Assembly: GCA_963780815.1 (NCBI GenBank)
Contig: CAWADG010000005.1
Location: forward strand, 1 to 64,000
DNA from: VRUE01 sp963780815
GTDB lineage: Bacteria > Actinomycetota > Thermoleophilia > Solirubrobacterales > 70-9
Reading direction: 5' to 3'
DNA length: 64,000 nt
The first letter of the stretch is position 1, and each line of letters opens with the position of its first letter. The notes beneath the pieces were generated by a model. That model made no database searches. It had not been told where the DNA came from and worked only from the letters and a program-made list of their open reading frames with translations. Shown one piece after another: positions 49,534-58,238 of the stretch. The translations under genes were made by a program, and so were the position numbers.

Positions 49534-51281
49534 TGGCGCTCCTGGTCCTGTTCGGCTTCGTCGCGGGTGCCGCAACGGCGGTGTCACCGTGTGTGCTCCC
49601 GGTTCTGCCGATCGCCCTCTCGGCAGGGGCCACAGGCGGCCGGCGACGTCCGCTCGGGATCGTCACCGGCCTGACCCTCTCCTTCACATTCGCAACGGTC
49701 GCCCTCGTCTACGTGATCTCGGCGCTGGGGCTTCCCGACGACCTCCTGCGGAAGCTTGCGATCTTCGTCCTGATCGCCTTCGGCCTGACCCTGATCGCGC
49801 CGCCGCTGGCGGCCCGACTGGAGGGCTGGATCAGCCGCTTGACCGCCCGCGGCGATGGCCCCCGCGCCGGCGGCGAGAGCTTCTGGTCCGGAATCCTCGT
49901 CGGCCTCAGCCTCGGCCTCGTGTACGCGCCCTGCGCCGGCCCGATCCTGGCCGGCGTGATCACCGTCTCCGCCTCCCAGTCCTTCAGCTCTGGCCGCCTC
50001 GCGGTGGCGCTCAGCTACGGCCTCGGTTCGGCCGCCGCCCTCTATGTGCTGATGCTTGGCGGCCGCCGGGCGATCGCGCCGCTGGCGCGTCGCGGCGGGT
50101 GGTTCCAGATAGCGATGGGGGCGGTGATGCTCGCGGTCGGACTGGCGATGCTCGGCAATTACGACATCCGCTTCCAGAACGCGATCGCCAGCGACCTTCC
50201 GAGCTTCCTCGTCAACCCGAGCAAGGGCCTCGAGGACACCGCCTCGGCGCGGAGCGCCCTCGCCGGACTGCGCACCGACAACCACGGGATCGGCTCCGAA
50301 GCCGGCGGCGGCGCGCCGAAGAGCGGCGACGACGGCCGCCTGAAGCTGCCGGTGCTCGGCAGCGCGCCGGAATTCGTCGGAACCGAGAGGTGGTTCAACA
50401 CGCCCGGCGACCGGCCGTTGACGATGAGGGGGCTGCGGGGTCATGTGGTCCTCGTCGACTTCTGGACCTACAGCTGCATCAACTGCATCCGCACGCTTCC
50501 CTACCTGACCGCGTGGGACGCGCGCTATCGCAAGGACGGGCTGACGATAGTCGGGGTCCACACGCCGGAGTTCCCGTTCGAGCGAGACGCCGGCAATGTC
50601 GAAGAAGCGATTGAACGGAACGGAATCCGCTATCCCGTCGTCCAGGACAACGAACAGGAAACCTGGAACGCCTACGGAAATCAGTACTGGCCCGCCGAGT
50701 ACTTCATCGACGCCGACGGCGACGTCCGCTACGTCCACTTCGGCGAGGGCGAATACGGCGCGAAAGAGAAGGTGATCCGCCAGCTTCTCGCCGAAGCCGG
50801 CGATCGGGTGGGCAAGGGGATGGCCGGGGCTCACGGGATCGAACCCTCGCTCGGAGTCACGACACCGGAGACCTACCTCGGCGCCGCCCGTGCAGAACGC
50901 TTCACGAACGCGATGCTGTCGCCGGGGCCGCACGATTTCACGGCGCCCACTCAGCTTCCTCCGAATGAATTCGCCTACCGCGGCCCGTGGCGGATCGAAT
51001 TCGACTCGGCGACGGCGGCCGGAGGCTCGCTCGAACTCAACTTCGGCGCGCGGCGCGTCTACCTCGTCCTCGGCACGGTCGATGGCCGCCCACGCCGGAT
51101 CAGGGTCCTGCTCGATGGGAAGCCGGTCGGGGCGGCCGCGGGCTCCGACGTCAACGGGGGCGTCGTCACTGTGCGCTCGCAGCGCCTCTACAGCCTGGTC
51201 AGCCTGCCGAGCGTCCAGGACCACGTCCTGCGGCTCGAGCCCGAGCCGGGGGTGATGGGCTATGCCTTCACATTCGGCTAG
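49533..51281 (+). CDS. CcdA-type membrane thiol transporter fused to thioredoxin and a C-terminal beta domain (DipZ-like)
   Basis: A 582-aa protein. The N-terminal 210 residues are a six-helix CcdA unit with redox cysteines in SPCVLPVLP and YAPCAGPILAG. A thioredoxin/AhpC-TSA-like domain follows with WTYSCINCIRTLPY as active site (CxxC) and the Pro-containing loop YWPAEYF. The last 150 residues are a carbohydrate-binding-like beta domain (RGPWRIEFDSATAAGGSLELNFGARRVYLVL), as in mycobacterial DipZ. It carries reducing equivalents from cytoplasm to cell surface for cytochrome or secreted-protein thiols. ATG 49533 is coupled to the lipoprotein stop. Confidence 0.88.
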   Translation: MALLVLFGFVAGAATAVSPCVLPVLPIALSAGATGGRRRPLGIVTGLTLSFTFATVALVYVISALGLPDDLLRKLAIFVLIAFGLTLIAPPLAARLEGWISRLTARGDGPRAGGESFWSGILVGLSLGLVYAPCAGPILAGVITVSASQSFSSGRLAVALSYGLGSAAALYVLMLGGRRAIAPLARRGGWFQIAMGAVMLAVGLAMLGNYDIRFQNAIASDLPSFLVNPSKGLEDTASARSALAGLRTDNHGIGSEAGGGAPKSGDDGRLKLPVLGSAPEFVGTERWFNTPGDRPLTMRGLRGHVVLVDFWTYSCINCIRTLPYLTAWDARYRKDGLTIVGVHTPEFPFERDAGNVEEAIERNGIRYPVVQDNEQETWNAYGNQYWPAEYFIDADGDVRYVHFGEGEYGAKEKVIRQLLAEAGDRVGKGMAGAHGIEPSLGVTTPETYLGAARAERFTNAMLSPGPHDFTAPTQLPPNEFAYRGPWRIEFDSATAAGGSLELNFGARRVYLVLGTVDGRPRRIRVLLDGKPVGAAAGSDVNGGVVTVRSQRLYSLVSLPSVQDHVLRLEPEPGVMGYAFTFG

Positions 51282-51312
51282 CGCTGTCGCCGCAGCGGCG
51301 AGAATTGGGGGG

Positions 51313-52029
51313 ATGGCCAAGGAGACCAACGGCACCGTTCTCGTGGTCGACGACGAGCCGACCATCGTCGAGATCGTCGGCGCCTACATCGAGCGTGCGG
51401 GCTTCGAGGTCCAGCGCGCGATGGATGGCCCCGAGGCCCTGCGCCTGGCCGATCTGCGGCGCCCCGACCTGGTGGTCCTCGACGTGATGCTGCCCGGCCT
51501 CGACGGGATCGAGGTGATGCGCCGCCTGCAGGAGCGGCAGGGGAGCCCGGTGGCCGTGATCCTCCTGACGGCCCGCGGAGAGGAGTCCGACAGGCTGGTC
51601 GGTCTGCGCCATGGCGCCGACGACTATGTCGTCAAGCCCTTCTCTCCGGCCGAGCTCGTCGCCAGGGTCGAGGCGGTGATGCGCCGCGTCTCCCCGCCCG
51701 GCGCGAAGAAGGACGAGGAGGACGTACCACCTCCGATCGAGCACGGGCCGCTGCGACTCGAGCCGGCGACACGGCGCGCCTTCCTCGGCGGCGCCGAGCT
51801 CGACCTCACCCTGCGCGAGTTCGAGCTCCTCGCCTACCTCGCCGCCCATCCCGGTCGCGTCTTCTCGCGCGACCAGTTGATGGAGGCCGTCTGGGAATAC
51901 CCCTTCTTCACCGACACCAGCACCGTCACCGTCCACATCCGCCGCCTCCGCGCCAAGCTCGGCGACGACCCCGCCGAGCCCCGCCACATAGAGACCGTAT
52001 GGGGAGTCGGCTACAGGCTCCGGGCATGA
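51313..52029 (+). CDS. OmpR/PhoB-family response regulator
   Basis: A 238-aa regulator from ATG 51313. The receiver domain has VLVVDDEPTI, the phosphorylation Asp in LVVLDVMLPGLDG and the Lys of YVVKPF. The C-terminal winged helix has LTLREFELLAYLAAHPGRVFSRDQLMEAVW and TVTVHIRRLRAKLG. It forms a two-component pair with the histidine kinase 19 bases downstream. Confidence 0.94.
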   Translation: MAKETNGTVLVVDDEPTIVEIVGAYIERAGFEVQRAMDGPEALRLADLRRPDLVVLDVMLPGLDGIEVMRRLQERQGSPVAVILLTARGEESDRLVGLRHGADDYVVKPFSPAELVARVEAVMRRVSPPGAKKDEEDVPPPIEHGPLRLEPATRRAFLGGAELDLTLREFELLAYLAAHPGRVFSRDQLMEAVWEYPFFTDTSTVTVHIRRLRAKLGDDPAEPRHIETVWGVGYRLRA

Positions 52030-52048
52030 GCCCGGGCGGGGAAGAGAG

Positions 52049-52903
52049 ATGAAGCGCGCGATCGCGATCGCGCTCGCCTCGTTCCTCGCCGGAGCGGCGG
52101 CGGTCGCGGTTCCGCACGGAATGGGGGCCGAGCAGGTCGTCCTCGTCCTCCTGGCAGCGGCCGGGATCGCGCTCGCCGGAGCGCTCGCCGCCCGGCTGGC
52201 GATGGAAGAGCGAGCCAATCGCGAGATCGAGGCGGCGCGGCGCCGGCTCGTCGCCGCCGCATCGCACGACCTGCGGACTCCGCTCGCCTCGCTGCGACTG
52301 CTGGTCGAGTCGATCGACGATGGCGTCGCCACCGGCGAGACCCGTGGGCGCTACCTGGGCGAGATCCGAACCCACGTCGGAGTGCTCAGCGACCTGATCG
52401 ACGACCTCTTCGAGCTCTCGCGGATCGAGGCCGGCGATATCTCCTGGACGATGCGGCAGGTCGAGCTGGGAGGGCTGATCGATGAGACGGTGGCGGCGAT
52501 GCGGGCCCCGGCCGCCGAGCGCGGGGTGCGAATCAGCGCCGAGGTCCCGGTCAGCGGGCTGGTGGCCGAGGTCAATGCCGAGAAGGTGCAGAGGGTCCTC
52601 TTCAACCTGATCCAGAACGCGATCCGGCACACTCCGGCCGACGGCAGCGTCACCGTGCGGGCGCGGCCGCGGGGAAACGTCGTCGAGGTCGAGGTCGACG
52701 ACGAGGGCGAGGGGATCTCGGCGGCGGACGGAAGCCGCGTCTTCGAGGCCTTCTATCGCGGCGACGCCTCGGGCGGGGGGGACGGGGCCGGCCTCGGCCT
52801 CGCGGTCTCGAAGGCGATCGTCGAGGCCCACGGCGGCAGGATCTGGCTCGAGCAGGGGACGTCGGCCGGCACACGCGTTCTGTTTACGCTCCGCGGCGCG
52901 TAG
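52049..52903 (+). CDS. Sensor histidine kinase with minimal sensor
   Basis: A 284-aa kinase from ATG 52049. Two hydrophobic helices (4-22 and 30-50) are separated by only a few residues, so there is no extracellular sensor domain. Then come the H-box ASHDLRTPLASL, N-box NLIQNAIRHTPADG, G1 VDDEGEGIS and G2 GAGLGLAVSKAIVEAHGG. It probably senses a membrane-derived signal and phosphorylates the adjacent regulator. Confidence 0.92.
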   Translation: MKRAIAIALASFLAGAAAVAVPHGMGAEQVVLVLLAAAGIALAGALAARLAMEERANREIEAARRRLVAAASHDLRTPLASLRLLVESIDDGVATGETRGRYLGEIRTHVGVLSDLIDDLFELSRIEAGDISWTMRQVELGGLIDETVAAMRAPAAERGVRISAEVPVSGLVAEVNAEKVQRVLFNLIQNAIRHTPADGSVTVRARPRGNVVEVEVDDEGEGISAADGSRVFEAFYRGDASGGGDGAGLGLAVSKAIVEAHGGRIWLEQGTSAGTRVLFTLRGA

Positions 52904-52945
52904 CCCGCGATTGGCCGACGGCCACGCCCAGGAACCGGCCGCTGA

Positions 52946-54295
52946 TCAGGGTTGGCGGCTGGGCATCTCGGCCCCGACGCCGGCGATCAGCCTCGCCCCA
53001 CGACCGCGGGTGAAGAAGCTGATCGACCACCGGATCATCACCAGGAGCCGATTCTGGAAGCCGATCAGGTACCAGAGGTGCACGAGGAGCCAGGTGAGCC
53101 AGGCCGGAAAGCCGCTGAGCCGAACGAGGTGGAGGTCGGCGACGGCGGCGGCGCGGCCGATCGTGGCGAGGTTGCCCTTGTCGCGATAGCGGAAAGAGGT
53201 TACCGGCTTGCCGGCGACCCGGGCGCGAACGGCGCGCGCGGCGTGGCGTCCCTCCTGCATCGCGACCGGCGCCACCCCGGGCAGGGCCTGCGGAGCGCCG
53301 TCGCGGTCGCGAACCCGCACCATGTCGCCGAGGGCGAAGACCTCGGGGTGGCCGGGAAGAGTCAGGTCCGGCTCGACCATCACCCTGCCGGCGCGGTCGA
53401 CCTCGGCACCCGATTCCTCCGCCAGTCGGGCGGCGAGCGAAGATGCGGTCACACCCGCGGCCCAGATCACGTTCCCGGCGGGGATCGTCTCCGCGTCCCC
53501 AGCCGCGTCCTCGATCGTCACAGAATGCTCGTCGATCCCGGTGACGGTGCGCTCCAGCACCGGGGTCACGCCGAGGCGCTCGAGCGAGCGCGCGGCGCGT
53601 CCGGAGAGGGAGGGAGGGAACGTCGAGAGCACCCTCTTCCCGGCCTCGATCAGCAGCACACGGCCCTCCTTCGGGTCGATCGAGCGGAAGTTGCTCGGCA
53701 GCGTGCTGTTCGCGAGCTCGGCGATCTGCCCCGCCATCTCGACCCCGGTCGGACCGGCGCCGACGACGACGAAGGTCAGCAGCGCCCGGCGTCGCTCGGG
53801 ATCGGGCTCCATCTCCGCCGCCTCGAAGGCGCTCAGCAGGCGCGCACGGGCCCCGAGCGCGCTCTCCAACGACTTCACCTCGGGAGCCGTCGAGCGCCAC
53901 TCGTCGTGGCCGAAGTAGGAATAGCGGGAGCCGCCGGCGACGATCAGGGTGTCGTACCGCACCGACTCCGGGTGCGGCTCTCCCGCACCGGGGATCACCG
54001 TCACCCCCCGCTCGGCGAGGTCGAAGCCGGTCACCTCGGCGAGCATCACCCGCACGTTCTCCTGTCGCTTGAAGATCTCCCGCAGCGGATAACAGACCTC
54101 CGCCGGCGAGAGGGCACCGGTGGCGACCTGGTAGGTGAGGGGCTGGAACAGGTGGAAATTGCGCCTGTCGATCAGGGTCAGCTCGACCGGGGCGCCGGAG
54201 AGGCTCTTCGCGGCGATCAGGCCGCCGAAGCCGCCGCCGACCACGACCACCCGGTGGCCCGTCGCTCTGTCCTGGGGCGGTTCGTCGAAGGCCAT
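52946..54295 (-). CDS. ndh: Type II NADH dehydrogenase
   Basis: A 449-aa flavoprotein with FAD motif VVVVGGGFGGLIAAKSL, the NDH-2 segment FQPLTYQVATGALSPAEV, the NADH motif FVVVGAGPTGVEMAGQIAEL, the FAD motif VFALGDMVRV with GVAPVAMQEG (quinone-site AQxAxQxG-like), and a C-terminal amphipathic membrane anchor with WLTWLLVHLWYLIGFQNRL. It oxidises NADH and reduces quinone without pumping protons, feeding the respiratory chain. Confidence 0.92.
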   Translation of the reverse strand: MAFDEPPQDRATGHRVVVVGGGFGGLIAAKSLSGAPVELTLIDRRNFHLFQPLTYQVATGALSPAEVCYPLREIFKRQENVRVMLAEVTGFDLAERGVTVIPGAGEPHPESVRYDTLIVAGGSRYSYFGHDEWRSTAPEVKSLESALGARARLLSAFEAAEMEPDPERRRALLTFVVVGAGPTGVEMAGQIAELANSTLPSNFRSIDPKEGRVLLIEAGKRVLSTFPPSLSGRAARSLERLGVTPVLERTVTGIDEHSVTIEDAAGDAETIPAGNVIWAAGVTASSLAARLAEESGAEVDRAGRVMVEPDLTLPGHPEVFALGDMVRVRDRDGAPQALPGVAPVAMQEGRHAARAVRARVAGKPVTSFRYRDKGNLATIGRAAAVADLHLVRLSGFPAWLTWLLVHLWYLIGFQNRLLVMIRWSISFFTRGRGARLIAGVGAEMPSRQP

Positions 54296-54334
54296 CCAGA
54301 GAACAGCTTGACAACGTCGCGGGCGCCGGCTGAG

Positions 54335-54523
54335 TCAGGTCTCGCGCTCGAGGTCGGCAACCTCCTCGGCCTTCTCGTCTGCCTTGCGCTGGGCGCGGTC
54401 GAGCTCGTCCTTCTTCTCGCCCTTTCGCTCCTCGCGTTTGCCCTGGCGACGCAGCGAGGCGTCATCGGTGATGTCGCCCGCAGCCTGCTTTGTCCTGCCG
54501 GTGATCTTGTCGAGGATTCCCAT
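54335..54523 (-). CDS. CsbD-like stress protein
   Basis: A 62-aa very hydrophilic protein from ATG 54523. The start MGILDKITGRTKQAAGDITDD is the family signature, followed by a Lys/Glu-rich helix (KREERKGEKKDELDRAQRKADEKAEEV). CsbD-like proteins are abundant under general stress in Gram-positive bacteria; mechanism unknown. Confidence 0.85.
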   Translation of the reverse strand: MGILDKITGRTKQAAGDITDDASLRRQGKREERKGEKKDELDRAQRKADEKAEEVADLERET

Positions 54524-54597
54524 CTCTGCCCTCTCTTCGGTTGAGTACCGCAGCCGGGTACCCGCGAGTCGGGCCTCGTGAACCGGGCCCGACGGAA

Positions 54598-55629
54598 TCA
54601 GGGCTTCTTCTTCAGCCGGATCGTCGCCGGCTGCGCGCTGCGGTCGCCGCCGGTCGGGATGAAGGCGACGGTCAGCCTCATTACGACGGTGCCGTTGCGG
54701 GTGAGGACCCGCCGCTTCCTGCCCTGGGCCGCGACCGTGAAGATCAGTGTCGCCGGGCCGCCGGCGGCCCGGCTAGATGTTCCCGCCCCCGAGACGATGA
54801 CCGTCCCGGCTCCGGGAACTGTCACCGGCAGCCTTGCGGTGCCGGTCTTTCGATTCAGGACCGGCCGTCCGAGCTTGAACGAGTTGTCAGGCGGCGTCGT
54901 CCGGCTGCCACCGATCTGCTGCCGGGTGGTCGGACCGGGTGATGGTGGGGCGACCGCGACGCCGGAGACCGAGGCCGTGTCGGGGCCGTTCGCGGAATTG
55001 CTCTCCACCGTCACCTCGGCCGTTGCGTCGCCGGCCGCACTCGGGTCGAAGGCGACCGCGAAGCTGCAGGAGCCGCCGGGAGGAACAGGCGCACCGGTGC
55101 AGGAGGCGGTTTCGGAGAGATCGAACTGCCCCGCGTCGGCGCCGCCGATCGAGATCGAGGAGACGGAGAGCGGTGCGAGGCCGGCGTTGGTGAGTTCGAA
55201 CTGACCCGGGGCGCTCGGTCCCGCGCCGACGTCGAGCGTGCCGAAGTCGTGCCCGGCCGGGGCCAGCGAGGTCAGGGCGGCGGGCGGCGGACCGGAGGCG
55301 TTCAGCCCCTGGACGATGTCGGTGCCTCCGTTGAAGCGGCGCCAGGCGAATGCCGCGCCGCCGTAGGGGGCGAACGCGACCTGCGGCATGCCCGCCCGGG
55401 CGGCGGTGGTCGAGAGATTGACCGCTGCTCCCGCGAACGACCCGTCGACTGCCAGGTTTCGCTTCTGGATCAGGACATTGGAGCCGTTGGAGCTGCTCCA
55501 GACGACCGTTCCTGTGCCGTCGGGGGCGACGGCGACCTCGGATTCGGCCGCGTCGGCGCCCGCCGCGGAGACTCCGCTGGCGGAGCTTTCGGGGGCGCCG
55601 GCGGCCGTCAAAGCCCTGAACTTGCGCAA
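54598..55629 (-). CDS. Extracellular-type protein with choice-of-anchor D / ASH-like Ig domain, probably N-truncated
   Basis: A 343-aa frame from TTG 55629, behind a perfect GGAGGTGA. Residues 25-110 are propeller-like repeats (VAVAPDGTGTVVWSSSNG, QVAFAPYGGAAFAWRR). Residues about 125-215 form an ASPM-SPD2-Hydin-type Ig domain (FGTLDVGAGPSAPGQFELTNAGLAPLSVSSI). The C-terminus has RLKKKP and beta-rich sequence. No signal peptide is present although the domains are extracellular, so the N-terminus has probably been lost despite the good ribosome site. Confidence 0.6.
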   Translation of the reverse strand: MRKFRALTAAGAPESSASGVSAAGADAAESEVAVAPDGTGTVVWSSSNGSNVLIQKRNLAVDGSFAGAAVNLSTTAARAGMPQVAFAPYGGAAFAWRRFNGGTDIVQGLNASGPPPAALTSLAPAGHDFGTLDVGAGPSAPGQFELTNAGLAPLSVSSISIGGADAGQFDLSETASCTGAPVPPGGSCSFAVAFDPSAAGDATAEVTVESNSANGPDTASVSGVAVAPPSPGPTTRQQIGGSRTTPPDNSFKLGRPVLNRKTGTARLPVTVPGAGTVIVSGAGTSSRAAGGPATLIFTVAAQGRKRRVLTRNGTVVMRLTVAFIPTGGDRSAQPATIRLKKKP

Positions 55630-55732
55630 AAGCTCGTCACCTCCCCGTCTCCGGGCGGGAATTTTGCCTCAACTACCCGCTCAGAGCCGAAAGATGGTCG
55701 CGGAGTCGTGCGACGGAGTCAAGTCGTGGCAC

Positions 55733-57025
55733 TCATCCACCGGCCCGGGCCATGGCCGCCTCGATCAGGTCGGCCGCGCGCCGGGTCCCCTCGAAGGCCC
55801 GCAGATCGGCCGACATCGACGCCAGGCGGCCGGCCGGCGCCTCTTCGCCGAGCAGCCGGTCGATCGCGCCGGTGAGCTCGGCGCCGTCGTGGCCGTAGGT
55901 GTCGAGGCGGATGCCGAGGCCGGTCTCATGCACGCGCTGGGCGTTGTCGTACTGGTCCCAGAAGAGCGGCAGCGCGACCATCGGCTTGCCGAAGAAGAGC
56001 GACTCGGTGACTGTGTTGTTGCCGCCATGGGTGATGACGAGGTCGACCTGCGGCAGGATCGCGGTCTGGGGCAGGAACTCCTCGCCGACCATGTTCTCGG
56101 CGAGTTCGTACTCGTCCGCCTGCGGGCCCTTGGAGACGATGACCCGGTAGGGCGCATCGGCGAGCTCGGCGACCAGCTTCTCCATCAGCGAGACGTCTGC
56201 CGAGCCGAGCGATCCGAGGCTGAGATAGACGAGCGGCCCCTCGCGCTCGGCAAGCGCTGGCGGCAGCTCCCACTCGGGGTCGGTGGACCGGACGCTGGCC
56301 TGGAGGTTGTGCCAGCTCGCGCCGAGCGGCTCCGCCCGCGGGTAGTCGATCTCCTCCGGGTACAGATAGAGGTTCAGCAGCGGGCTCTCGTGGATGAAAT
56401 CGTCGGCCGGCAGCGGCGGGGCGCCGCGCTCCTGGCAGAACTCGCTGAAGGTCGCGTGGATATCGCCGAGGGCGGCGCGATAGGCATCCCAGTGCTCGCT
56501 CCAGGCGCTGCGATCGGCTGTCGACAGGCCGCAGAAGGGCGGCGGCACCTCGGCGTCCTTCATCTCCGCCGGGTTGCAGGATGCGATCCGGGCCCACGGG
56601 CGCCCGCAGGTGAGGAGGGCGGGGAAGCTGACGACGTTGTCCTCGACGAGGAGGTCGGGCTCGACCTCGTCGATGATCTCGAGCAGGCGGTCGTCGACGT
56701 AGCGGGCGCCGTCGATCAGGGCCTGGAAGGTGGGGGCGATGAACTCCGAGAGCTGCTCGATCGTCGGATGGCGGAAGACGGGCGCCGTGTCTCGGATGAA
56801 GTCCTTCCAGAACTGCCCCGGCACTTCCTCGACCTCCGGCGGCGGGTTGAGCCGCATCAGCCGCTCCTCGAAGCCCTGCTCCTCGAGCGTCCCCTCGAAC
56901 GACTCCTCGATGATGAAGACGACGCGGTGGCCGCGGCGGCGCAGCACGTCGCCGATGCCGACGCAGTTGTTGGTCGGCCCGAACGCCCCCTCGGGGAAGA
57001 AGACGACCGTCGAGGAGTCGCTCAT
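55733..57025 (-). CDS. MGT-type UDP-glycosyltransferase
   Basis: A 430-aa GT-B enzyme. The N-terminal half begins VVFFPEGAFGPTNNCVGIGDVLRRRGHRVVFI. The C-terminal half has VYLSLGSLGSADVSLMEKLVAEL, then LPQVDLVITHGGNNTVTESLFFGKPMVALPLFWDQYDNAQRV, the UDP-sugar signature of GT1 macrolide and flavonoid glycosyltransferases (HGGNN variant). ATG 57025 overlaps the upstream secreted-protein stop (ATGA). Its acceptor is likely a lipophilic small molecule. Confidence 0.9.
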   Translation of the reverse strand: MSDSSTVVFFPEGAFGPTNNCVGIGDVLRRRGHRVVFIIEESFEGTLEEQGFEERLMRLNPPPEVEEVPGQFWKDFIRDTAPVFRHPTIEQLSEFIAPTFQALIDGARYVDDRLLEIIDEVEPDLLVEDNVVSFPALLTCGRPWARIASCNPAEMKDAEVPPPFCGLSTADRSAWSEHWDAYRAALGDIHATFSEFCQERGAPPLPADDFIHESPLLNLYLYPEEIDYPRAEPLGASWHNLQASVRSTDPEWELPPALAEREGPLVYLSLGSLGSADVSLMEKLVAELADAPYRVIVSKGPQADEYELAENMVGEEFLPQTAILPQVDLVITHGGNNTVTESLFFGKPMVALPLFWDQYDNAQRVHETGLGIRLDTYGHDGAELTGAIDRLLGEEAPAGRLASMSADLRAFEGTRRAADLIEAAMARAGG

Positions 57026-57675
57026 CTCCTGGCGGCCCCCCGGTAGCGGAGGGAGTCGCCGACGGCGTTGGTGAAGGTGTAGAGGTTGCCCTTCCGCGTC
57101 GCCCGGTACCGCGAGATGCTCGGGACGGCGCCGGCGAATGTGAAGTCCCGGCTGATCGCGCGGATCGGCCGCTGTGCCCTGATCCTCGGCAGCGCGTTGA
57201 ACTCGATCATGTCGACGTCGGCCACGATGAGGTCGCGTTCGGGGGCCATCCGCCCGCATGCGTCGTTGGCGAAAAGGGTGCCCGGCACGCCGCGGCGAAG
57301 CGGGCACCTCTGCCAGCGCCGCTCCCAGGTCGTGTGCCGATAGACGTTAGCCGTGACCCCGGTGCCGCCGACCAGGTCGATGGTCATCGAGACTTCTGCG
57401 AGATTCCAGGTCTGACCGGTCGTGAACTCGACGATGCAGTAGGAGGCGGGCCCATAGTAGGAGTGTTCGGCGCTGGAGCAGACGATTCCCTCCTGCGGCG
57501 GAATCTGCGTCCCCGGGAATTCTTCGGCGATCTTTTCCTTCACGGCTTCGGAGTTGCCCCGCTGGTTGAAGGGATGAAACGGCGAGTAGGCCGCCCGGGC
57601 GACGGCGGGAAACGCCACCAGGAGCATCAGCGCAGTGAGCATCGCGGCGCGGCGTGCGAGCGCGGGACGCGTCAT
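57022..57675 (-). CDS. Secreted protein of unknown function
   Basis: A 217-aa protein from ATG 57675 with a clear signal peptide (LTALMLLVAFPAVARAAYS). The mature part has four cysteines, in GIVCSSAEH, SYCIVEF, QRCPLRRG and NDACGRM, probably two disulfides, and is beta-rich. No family recognised. It is coupled to the downstream glycosyltransferase. Confidence 0.7.
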   Translation of the reverse strand: MTRPALARRAAMLTALMLLVAFPAVARAAYSPFHPFNQRGNSEAVKEKIAEEFPGTQIPPQEGIVCSSAEHSYYGPASYCIVEFTTGQTWNLAEVSMTIDLVGGTGVTANVYRHTTWERRWQRCPLRRGVPGTLFANDACGRMAPERDLIVADVDMIEFNALPRIRAQRPIRAISRDFTFAGAVPSISRYRATRKGNLYTFTNAVGDSLRYRGAARR

Positions 57676-57715
57676 TGCGAAGAGCCTACTGCCCGACGTT
57701 ATCCTCGCCGGGTCG

Positions 57716-58141
57716 ATGTCTGAGCCGAGTCTTCCCCTGACCGGTGGCTCCGCGTGTGGCCGGGTGCGGTTCGAGGTGACCGCTCCGCTCCTCGCCTCGA
57801 ACTACTGCCACTGCACACGCTGTCAGCGGCGCAGCGGAACCGCTGCGTCCCGCCAATGCCCGGCCCGAGCCGGGCTCCTTCCGAATCCTGTCCGGCGAGG
57901 ACAGCCTCCGTGCCTGGAGCCCGGAGGGCGGTTGGGAGAAGCTCTTCTGCTCGGAGTGCGGGTCGGCTGTCCTCAGCCGCCACCCGATGACCACGATCGG
58001 ATGAGCATCAGGATGGGGGCCTTCGACGTGGATCCGGGGATCCGCCCAGGCCTGCGCCAGTTCACCTCGTTCGCGGCCGCCTGGGAGGCGATTCCGGACG
58101 ACGGCCTGCCCCGCCACGCCGGGAGCGCCCACGCGGACTGA
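57716..58141 (+). pseudogene. GFA/CENP-V-family protein with two compensating frameshifts
   Basis: The frame from ATG 57716 begins correctly (TGGSACGRVRFEVTAPLL and NYCHCTRCQRRSGTAAS, with zinc-binding cysteines) and ends correctly (MSIRMGAFDVDPGIRP, QFTSFAAAWEAIPDDGLPRH). Between about 57850 and 57985 the family sequence lies in another frame (NARPEPGSFRILSGEDSLRA, WEKLFCSECGSAVLSRHP). A one-base gain and a one-base loss leave the frame open but replace about 45 residues, including the CSEC zinc ligands, with unrelated sequence. Family members are glutathione-dependent formaldehyde-activating-like carbon-sulfur lyases. Confidence 0.75.
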
Positions 58142-58160
58142 GCGGCGTTCGCCGCCCAAT

Positions 58161-58210
58161 ACCTAGCGACGTGCTAGGTTTTCGGTCCTCCTAATTAGGT
58201 GGGCCTAACT
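58161..58210 (+). promoter_or_regulatory. Iron-box-like operators upstream of the iron permease
   Basis: Two symmetric sites lie 28-78 bases before the permease ATG. ACCTAGC-GACGT-GCTAGGT (58161-58179) is a perfect 7-bp inverted repeat, and TTAGGTGGGCCTAACT (58195-58210) closely resembles the DtxR/IdeR box (TTAGGTTAGCCTAACCTAA). They fit iron-dependent repression of iron uptake. Confidence 0.6.
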
Positions 58211-58238
58211 ACCAGGGCCCGGGAGCCGAGCGGACCAG

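Noticed and set aside
49584..51365. 593-aa minus-strand frame
   Set aside because: Antisense shadow of the CcdA-thioredoxin gene.
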